Assembly: GCA_027604685.1 (NCBI GenBank)
Contig: JADHYX010000276.1
Coordinates: 1 to 29,611, forward strand
Reading direction: 5' to 3'
Origin: Lobulomyces angularis
Taxonomy: Eukaryota; Chytridiomycota; Chytridiomycetes; Lobulomycetales; Lobulomycetaceae
DNA: 29,611 nucleotides
Made by a program: the position numbers and the translations under genes
Shown: piece by piece, positions 22,201 through 29,611 of the stretch
Position numbering within the stretch: position 1 is the first letter of the stretch
Layout: each line of letters begins with the position of its first letter
The notes under the pieces: generated by a model
Database searches by the model: none
Told to the model about the DNA's origin: nothing
Seen by the model: the letters and a program-made list of their open reading frames with translations, nothing else

Positions 22201-24301
22201 ATAAATATATAATTTTTTTTTTTTAATTTTTGTATTATTTATTACCATGGAATTTGAGAACAATAAGCGATTTTTAATTTCTTTGTTTCTCCATTTGGAT
22301 CCTTCACTGTTTTTCTTAAACCATACATTCCTCCAGTACAATCCATTTCACCCAAGAGTGCACTTGCAAAGGAAGATTTTCCACTTCCTTTTTTTTTTTG
22401 AAATATTGTTAATATTATTTAATTTTTTTTTTTTTGTATTCTTTTTTTTTTAAAAATATTTAAGTTTGTAGTCTATCTTTTTTAAAAATTTTCTCTTTTT
22501 ACCAACAGGACCACAAACACCCAAAAGTTTTCCTTTGTTTATGGTTAAATCTATATCACTCAAGATATTTTGACCAATATCCTCATTGGGAGCAATGGAT
22601 GAGGTCCATTTAAAGGATGCATTTTTCATGAGACAAATAATTTCTTCGGTGTCAACTCCTTTTTCCCTTAAAAAAGTCAAATCCATTTTTTCCAAAGCAA
22701 TTGCATTTAATTCAATTTCTTCCAATAATAAAAATTCAGTAATTCTTTCTAGAGAAATAAGAGCTTCGCTGCCAAATTGAACTGCACCAGCGAAACCTTT
22801 AGAGAGACTCATTTTTAAATTTGAAATGACATTAATGGAACTGAATACTGCAGATGGAGTTAATATTCCACCCAATAAATAAAAGGTGATGAAAGGAAAT
22901 AGTGGAATTAAAGTCGTTGAGGAAAAATAAAATGCCTCGTTACAACTTTTTACTAGAGAACTTTTTTTTATCTGATGTAGTTCACTCTTTCTTTCTTTTT
23001 CTACTTGTTTAGTAAATGGTTTCTTTTTTTTTTAAATATAAAAAATATATTAATAAATAATTTTTTTTTTTTTTTAAATAAAAAATCATTAAAATATATT
23101 TAATTTATTTCTTACCTCCCAAGAATAAAGTTTTACAACTAAAATACCAGCCAACATATCACTGATAGTTCTTACTCTTTCGTCTCTAAATCTGACAGTA
23201 ATTCTTCTAAATCTTCCAAATAGCCTGCCAAAACTAGCTTGGATCAACATGTACAAAAATAAGGCTACTAAAACCATTAGTGAGGATTCAGCAATTTGAG
23301 TAGAAATGAAAATGGTCGAAACAACAATTTCAACAGGTACAGAAAAAATACTAGGAAGAAATGGTCCAAGATCCTTAAAAAAAATATTAATTTTTTTTTT
23401 TATTTTTTTTTTTTATTTTTCACCTCAAATCTCTGAACATCATTACTAATTATATTTACAATTTTTCCAGTAGTACCTGGACCTCCCTCTTTTAATCGTA
23501 ACATTTTTTTATAAATTAAGGCAATAAAGCCAACTCTTAGTTTTACACCTAATCTGGTTGGGTTAAAAAAAATTAATAAAAAAAAAAAAGAAGGGAGGGG
23601 AACCTAAATCCAACAAATACAGCATTATGGTTGGTAAAAGCGATCATTAAAACTAAAAAAAACATTATAATTCCTATTGGTAACGTATCCTTGTAAGTTG
23701 CATTTTTATCTGCAAAGGATTTTAAAAAAAAAGAAAATGTGATTGCATTTGATAATCGAAATGTAACAGATAAAAATTGAATTCCGACTTGTCTAAGTAA
23801 CTCAAATTTATAAACTGAAGCTATAGCTAAAAAAAAAAAAAAATTAAAAAAAAAAATATTTAAAAATAAAAACTATAAATATTACCTTTCCATAATTTTG
23901 CATCTTTTTTTCCTTTAATTTTTAATTCATAATCCCAAGCATCTTTTAATTTATCACAAAGTAAACTTGCATCATCTTCATCCTTTTTTATTAAAATAAT
24001 TTTTTAGAAAAAAAATTAAAAATAAAAAAAATACATCAATATTAGCAAAGTTTTCTTCGGTTAATTCATTGTTTTTACCCCATTTTAATAAACCATTCAT
24101 ATAACTTTTTTTAATTTTTTGTTTTTTTTTTTGGAATTAATAAAAAGAATAATAACAATTATGATAAGATATATATATGTAAGATGTAAAAATTTTTTTT
24201 TTTTTTTTTTACTTGAAAGTAGAAATAGATAAAAATCCAGAGTCCTGAACTCTATTTGAAGAGGTAAATTTTTGTGGTTTTTTTGATTTTTTTTGAACCA
24301 T
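19285..24301 (-). CDS. ABCC-family (MRP-type) full ABC transporter, 15 exons
   Basis: A membrane ATP-driven exporter of about 1,350 residues without TMD0, similar in size to ABCC4. Order from 24301: short basic N-terminus, first membrane domain (24301 to about 22870), NBD1, linker, second membrane domain, NBD2, stop at 19285-19287. NBD1: Walker A GPVG/GSGKSS split by an intron (22388-22502), [21 protein letters not shown], Walker [12 protein letters not shown] with Asp in place of the catalytic Glu, as usual in ABCC NBD1, and THQ instead of the H-loop His-Arg. NBD2: [54 protein letters not shown], all intact. So NBD2 is the hydrolysing site. Fourteen introns of about 45-110 nt are in phase; one (21455-21502) has a GC donor. 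The linker (residues 680-750) is rich in Glu/Lys/Ser. Substrate cannot be read from sequence. The start ATG is the first in the open exon. Confidence 0.92.
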
Positions 24302-24612
24302 AGAATTTATTTTAATTTTTTTAATTTTTTGAATGGTTAATAAAAAAAAAAAAAAAAAGTGTTTCTTTTTAAGCGCGGAAAAAATACGGGATTTTTTTTT
24401 GGGAAAAAAGAAATTAAGTTAGGAGAAATAAATTTTTGAATTTTATTAGTAATAAAAAAAAAAAAAAGGATTTTAAAGAGAATTTTAAAGATAAAAGAAA
24501 GAAATTATAAAATCAATGAGAAATTTTACATAAATTTATAAAATATTTTTTTAAAAATATTGATATTTATTGAAAATTTTGGTGCTTTTTTTAAAAAAGT
24601 TGTATGAAATAA

Positions 24613-24762
24613 ATGAAAATTTTATCCTTTAATGCAAGTATATCCATACTAGTATTGCTGATGTCTATTAGTAGTTCTATAGTAGCTCTGTTAGTAGTTC
24701 CAGTAGTAGCTCTAGAAGTAGCTCTAGTAATGTCCGTCAAAGGTGTCAACAAGGAACTCTAA
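24613..24762 (+). CDS. Possible small hydrophobic protein (49 residues)
   Basis: ATG at 24613 opens a frame ending TAA at 24760-24762. The product has a Lys at position 2 and an almost unbroken hydrophobic core (ISILVLLMSISSSIVALLVV, then PVVALEVALVM), closing with VKGVNKEL, so it looks like a membrane segment or signal peptide. Much of the core comes from an imperfect AGTAGYTCTAGTAGT repeat, which could give this frame by chance. It lies 312 bp before the ABCC gene start on the opposite strand. Low confidence. Confidence 0.2.
   Translation: MKILSFNASISILVLLMSISSSIVALLVVPVVALEVALVMSVKGVNKEL
24672..24730. repeat. Imperfect short tandem repeat, AGTAGYTCT type
   Basis: Successive copies such as AGTAGTTCTATAGTAGCTCTG, TAGTAGTTCCAGTAGTAGC and TCTAGAAGTAGCTCTAGTA form a degenerate 9-18 bp repeat. 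It is non-coding unless the small frame at 24613-24762 is translated. Confidence 0.55.
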
Positions 24763-25696
24763 TTATCATCTGAGCAGTGGTGCTTTGAATCCTACCTTGT
24801 TGAGGCTTGTGTGAGGTGGCACTTTTGAAATTCGGATTATTTCAATTTTCTACACATTTTCAAACTTTTTTAAAAAAAGTTCATAATTCTTCCTCAAACT
24901 CCGCTGAAAACCTGCTCTGTCCTCCGCACTGCGGCGAATTTACCCACAAAAAATACTGGAAATTGTGATGCCAAAAACAGCGAAAAACCTATCGCTAAAT
25001 TCTCTCCCAATTCTCAAATCTCTGCAAAAATCACTCTTATCTTCTTCAACCATCCATTCTGTATGCATCAAAATCATCTGTTTTTATCACTTTAAATCAT
25101 CTTTTTTATTTCTGTTAAAAAACTTTTAATCTCATTTAACTAATCTTTTGTAACTCTTTTTTAAAACTTTAAAATTCACTTTCATCTTTATTAATTTATT
25201 CATATCAACTGTTATTTACTTTAAAAAAAAAATAAATTTTATAAATAAATGATTTTTAAAAAAAAAAAAAAAAAAAATTTCTTTTTATTCATTCTTTTAA
25301 TTTTTTTTTTTTTTAACAAAATAAAAAACATATCCTTTCTTTCATATTTTTTTACATTTCAAATCCTACTTTCACATTTTCTTTAATTTTACAAGTAAAA
25401 TGAAGTAACTTTAAAAAAAAAAAAAAAGGATTTAAAATACCTTGACAATGTCATTTTTTCAATTTTTTTATATACTTTCAAAAAAATTATTTTATTTTTT
25501 TAAGTTAAAGAAAGATATTTTACCAGAGTTGTCAATAAAAATTTGTTAACACAAACGTTTTATCTCTGGGGGCATTTTGTGGTTCCAAACTTTTTTTTTT
25601 AAAAAAAAAAAAAAAAAAAAAAATTCAATTTTTTTCTTTTCACATTTTTTTTTATTTATTTATATAAAAAAAAGCAAATAAAATAAACAAAAAAAA

Positions 25697-28600
25697 ATGC
25701 CTAGTTCAAACACTAATGATGAAGAATTATTTAATGAAGTCTCACAAATAATTGCAGTTTTAACTGCTAAAACTAGTAAAGTTGCTGATATGAATGCTGC
25801 TGCAAAAAACTTGGCTACCTTTGTTCAAAAAAATACCATTTTTACTCTTGATACTCTTCAGATTATTGATAATTTATTAGCCGCCAGTTCCTTTAACGGT
25901 TCTCCTCAAGCAAGACAAGGTGCTTTTTTGGGTTTTGCTTCTTTAGCAAATCATCTCGGAAAACCTGTTGAACCTTATTTAATTCCTCTTTTACCCTCTA
26001 TATTAGATCGTCTCGCTGACAAAGTTGTTGGCGTTCGTCAAGCTGCTACTAACGCTGGAAAAGCAATTATTAAATTAATTAGTCCTCAGTCCTTTCCTAT
26101 ACTCTTACCTATTCTTTTTACTGCAATGAATAGTGAAAAAAAGTGGCAGACTCAACAAGGTGCTTGCGTTCTACTTGGCGAATTAGTAGTAAGAATTCAT
26201 TAAAAAAAAATTATTTGTTTTTGTAATAATTTTTTTTTTTTTTTTCTTAGCCTAAATGTTCTGCTCAAATTTATTCAAACTTGACAAAAATTACCCCAGT
26301 TATTTCAAATTGTGTTTGTGAGATTAGAGAAGAAGTTAGTGAAGCAGCATCTAAAACAATGTTAAAATTGTGCACTGTCATTGGGAATCCTGATGTAGAA
26401 AGTATTATACCTGATGTTGTAAGTTGTGTTGCAGACCCTTCAAAAGTTCCAAATGCTATTGAGCATATTGCTGATACCACTTTTGTTAAATCTGTTCGTG
26501 CTCCGTTATTGGCTGTTATGGTAAAAACTAAAAAAAAAAAAATTATGTATTAAAAATTAAATCTTACAAAAAAATATAAAAAAGATGCCTTTATTGGGAA
26601 GAGGTTTAGCTGAAAACTCAAATTTAGTCAAACGTAGATGTGCAGTAATTATTGATAATATGTGCAGATTGGTACCTGAAGCTTCCGAAATTTTAATGTT
26701 TTTACCTGAAGTGTTACCTGGTTTAAATAGAATTGTTGATATTGGTGGTGATCCAGATTTGGTAGCTGGTAAAGAAAAAAAATTCTTTTTCTTTTTTCAA
26801 TTATTTTTTAAATTGTTTTTTTTTAAGTAACTGCAAGAGCAATTATAACTTTGCATCGTGTAAGTGGGATGGATATTCCTTCATACTTAGTAGAGGCAGC
26901 TGATTATGATGCAAGTAAACCAAAAATTGCTTCCCTTAAATCAGTAACAACTAAGAGAGATATTGAAAAGTTAGAAAGAGATACAACAAAATTAAATTTA
27001 ATAAAACAACGTAAGGAAACTCGAGCAAAAGAGTTGGATCAGTTAGTCGCTGATATTCCTGATGAAAACGAAAAGGATAAAAATTCTATAGAAATAAAAA
27101 AAAATGATATTTTTAAAATATTTGTTGATGAAATTAAGAACCAAACCGTCGAAAACCCTGTAGACTTGGAATATCCCTTTATTATACAGGCAATTCAATA
27201 CGTTAGCTCCATTGCAGAGATTTTAATAAAAGAAGGTGAATATGACTTTGACCTCTGGGAAGAAGAATACATATCTCCATATTTAGTGGAAGTAATTGGT
27301 GGGGAGGTTATTACTCGAAGTGTTGTGTCAAAAGTTTTAGACAAATTAATTGAGCTGAGTGGAAATGGTAATAAAGACGCTGAAAGTGACTTGGACGAAG
27401 ATCTCATAACAAACTGTGAATTCAGTTTGGGTTATGGGGCAATGGTTTTGTTGAGAAAAGCAAAACTTAGATTAAAAAGAGGAGCTATATATGGAATATG
27501 TGGTGGTAAGTTATACACAAATATATATATATTTTTGTGGTCAAATAATACTAAAATTTTTTTTTATTTGTTTACTTGCAGCAAATGGATGTGGTAAGTC
27601 AACTTTACTAAAAGCAATTGCCAAAGGTCAAGTTGATGGATTTCCTCCACAAGATAAAGTTCGTACATATATGGTAGCGGACGAACTAATGGGAAGTGAC
27701 AGTGATGTGTCACTTATTGACTTACTTGCCAACGATGAAAGATTTCAAGAATATTCAAGACAACACATTATTAACGTTTTTAATGAACTAAATTTTTCTT
27801 CAGAGTTACAAAACAGTTCAGTTGGAAGTCTAAGTGGTGGTTGGAAAATGAAACTTGCTCTTGCCAGAGCCATTTTGATAAAAGCCGATATACTTTTATT
27901 AGATGAACCGTAAGAAGTTTTTTTTTTTTTCGTTGAATACATTTAAAAAAATTTTTTTTATTATTTTTTTTTTTTTTTTTGTTAGTACAAATCATTTAGA
28001 TACCGAAAATGTTAAATGGCTACAAGATTATTTATGTTCATTAACTAATGTCACCAGTATGATAATTTCTCACGATACAAAATTTTTAGATGCCGTATGT
28101 AATAACATAATTCATTATGAAGGAAAAAGGTTAAAGACGTACAAAGGAAATTTGAGTGATTTTGTTAAGGTTTTATTTTTATTTTTATAAAGAAGAAAAA
28201 AATAAAGGAATGTACATTTATATATAAAATTTTTTTTTTTTAGGTTAAACCAGAAGCAAAAGCTTATTATACATTAAAGGATGCAGCGTTTAAGTTTGTA
28301 TTTCCGAAACCAGGATTATTAGACGGAATTAATAGTAAAGTCAAGCCAGTTTTACGTTTAAAAAATGTTTATTTTACGTACCCAAAGGCAACAAAGCCAA
28401 GTTTAAAAAATGTTACAGCATCCTGTTCGCTATCATCGAGAGTAGCGATTATTGGAGCAAATGGAGCTGGAAAAAGTACACTTATTAAGGTGCTTACTGG
28501 AGAGACTATGGCTCAGGAAGGGGAAGTTTGGAAGCATCCAACATTGAGAGTAACTTATGTACCGCAACACCCTCTAAAATACCTAAACATGCACTTAGAT

Positions 28601-29554
28601 AAATCACCTAACCAATATATTCAATGGAGATTTGAAAAAGGTGAAGACAAGGAATTGGTGATGAAGCAATCTAGACAACTATCTGATGACGAAAAGGCGC
28701 AAATGGCGAAGGAAATAGAAGGAAAAAATGGACAAAAGAGAAGGATTGAAGCAGTAGTTGGAAGAGCGAAATTAAAAAAGAGTTTTCAATACGAAATCAA
28801 ATGGGTGGGATTAGCGGAAAAGTTTAACAGTTGGATAGCGAGGGATAAATTAGAAGAATGGGGATTTAGTAAGTTGATGCAGAGTTTTGACGACAAGATG
28901 GCAGGAAAGGAAGGGCTGTCTGGATATGGAATGAAAGATTTGACTAGTAACTCAATTCAAACTCATTTTGAAGATTTTGGATTGGAGCCACAATTTTCGA
29001 CTCACGGAAAGATAGGAAATTTGTCAGGAGGACAAAAAATAAAGACAGTGTTGGCTGCATCGATGTGGGGAAATCCACACATGTTAATTCTTGATGAACC
29101 AACGAATTACTTGGACAGAGAGAGTTTAGCAGCTTTTGCAGATGCCATTAAAGATTTTGAAGGAGGAGTAGTAATAATATCGCACAACCACGAGTTTACA
29201 GAGGCACTTTGCAGTGAAAAATGGTACATGGATGCAGGTGTTTTGGATGTGAAAGGAACGAGAGGGGTAGAGGAAGACAAGGACGAGATACCAAATGGGC
29301 TACTATTAAAAAAAGGACTTTTGGGAGGAATCGATATGGAAAGAAACTTTTCAACAGAAAGTAACGCAAGTTCAGTTTCAAGCACTGGAAGTCTCATCCA
29401 TGTTGACGAAGGGGAGGGACCAATAACGGATGGAGTAAAAAAATTAAAAGTCAGTAGTGACAAACCAAAAAAATTAACAAGAAAACAACAAAAAGAAAAA
29501 GAATATCAAGAAAAAAGAGCTGAACTTATTAGATTAGGGATTGTACCTGAATAA
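25697..29554 (+). CDS. NEW1: EF3-family ABCF ATPase, closest to New1/Elf1
   Basis: Cytosolic ribosome-associated ATPase with two ABC domains. EF3 drives E-site tRNA release; New1 (Elf1 in fission yeast) acts in termination/recycling. Seven exons (25697-26188, 26251-26520, 26585-26768, 26828-27505, 27582-27909, 27986-28169, 28244-29554) give 1,148 residues in phase. HEAT repeats fill about residues 1-315. NBD1: GANGCGKST at ~541, LSGGWKMKLALARA, LLLDEP/TNHLD, ISHD. NBD2: GANGAGKST at ~783, LSGGQKIKTVLAAS at ~972, LILDEPTNYLD, ISHN. A chromodomain-like insert (about 879-920, KLKKSFQYEIKWVGLAEKF) sits inside NBD2, the EF3/New1 hallmark. The segment WGFSKLMQSFDD and the ISHNHEFTEALCSEKW and KLTRKQQKEKEY tail read like New1/Elf1 rather than EF3 proper, but the N-terminal prion-like region of yeast New1 is absent. 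The family is certain, the subfamily likely. AATAAA overlaps the stop codon. Confidence 0.93.
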
Positions 29555-29611
29555 AAAAAAAAAAAATTTTTTTGATTTTTATTTTTTTTATTTTTGTTTT
29601 CATGATTTAAT
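29555..29611. other. 3' flank of the EF3-family gene
   Basis: Poly-A and poly-T runs follow the stop codon; this is probably the start of the 3' UTR. Nothing else is visible before the window ends. Confidence 0.4.

Larger units (their letters stand above)
24302..25696. other. Divergent intergenic region upstream of the ABCC and EF3-family genes
   Basis: About 1.4 kb. It contains a possible 49-codon hydrophobic reading frame (24613-24762), an AGTAGYTCT-like repeat within it, a GC-richer patch at about 24890-25030 with no gene that I can see, and long T-rich/A-rich tracts (25200-25690) typical of a strong fungal promoter and leader before the EF3-family ATG. Confidence 0.5.

Noticed and set aside
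24770..24840. tRNA-like TTTGAATCC motif
   Set aside because: No T-stem pairing and no matching D-arm or acceptor stem around it.
1..29611. CRISPR arrays, bacterial operons, rRNA genes
   Set aside because: No regularly spaced direct repeats, no ribosomal RNA signature; the window is plainly eukaryotic with spliced genes.

Overview
The window is nuclear DNA of an AT-rich, intron-rich eukaryote, most likely an early-diverging (non-Dikarya) fungus. The evidence is an EF3/New1-type ABCF translation factor (a mainly fungal family), a Hac1-type bZIP factor, a GID8 orthologue, many short introns (about 48-135 nt, mostly GT-AG), and intergenic DNA full of A/T homopolymers. I cannot name the phylum or species from the sequence. 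Exon boundaries below were placed by eye, requiring reading phase to be preserved and family alignments to continue across each junction. Unless noted, every chain closes in phase.

Layout, left to right. (1) 4-4964, minus: a large low-complexity coiled-coil protein, probably truncated at the window edge. (2) 5138-6301, plus: GID8, a subunit of the GID/CTLH ubiquitin ligase, whose first coding exon is the ATG alone. (3) 6407-9207: a 2.8 kb DNA transposon with 73 bp terminal inverted repeats and TA target duplication. It carries a decayed IS630/Tc1-type transposase on plus and an apparently intact six-exon gene with a retropepsin-like DSG motif on minus. (4) 10216-11216, plus: a Swi5/Ace2-like three-finger C2H2 factor. 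(5) 11312-16029, minus: an SCFD2-like Sec1/Munc18 protein with a ~720-residue acidic insert of repeated Gly-Trp-Asp motifs. (6) 16926-17936 (other frame to 18030), plus: a Hac1/XBP1-type bZIP gene. (7) 18225-19136, plus: a single-exon protein of unknown function. (8) 19285-24301, minus: a 15-exon ABCC (MRP) full transporter with one GC-AG intron. (9) 25697-29554, plus: an EF3-family ATPase, closest to New1/Elf1.

The genes do not form a pathway or cluster; the order looks like ordinary mixed housekeeping and regulatory loci. Two divergent pairs share short upstream regions (4965-5137; 16030-16925) and several neighbours are convergent with 3' ends about 100-150 bp apart.

The three most interesting items are these. 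First, the Hac1-like gene has two overlapping open frames after the bZIP, with a cluster of Ire1-type CNG/CNG cleavage motifs where the frames must be joined, and an ERSE/UPRE-like site in its promoter. This is what a non-conventionally spliced unfolded-protein-response regulator would look like. Second, the DNA transposon keeps an intact spliced retropepsin-like gene beside a dead transposase. Third, the SCFD2-like protein carries a tryptophan-acidic repeat array that resembles COPI delta-COP ligands.
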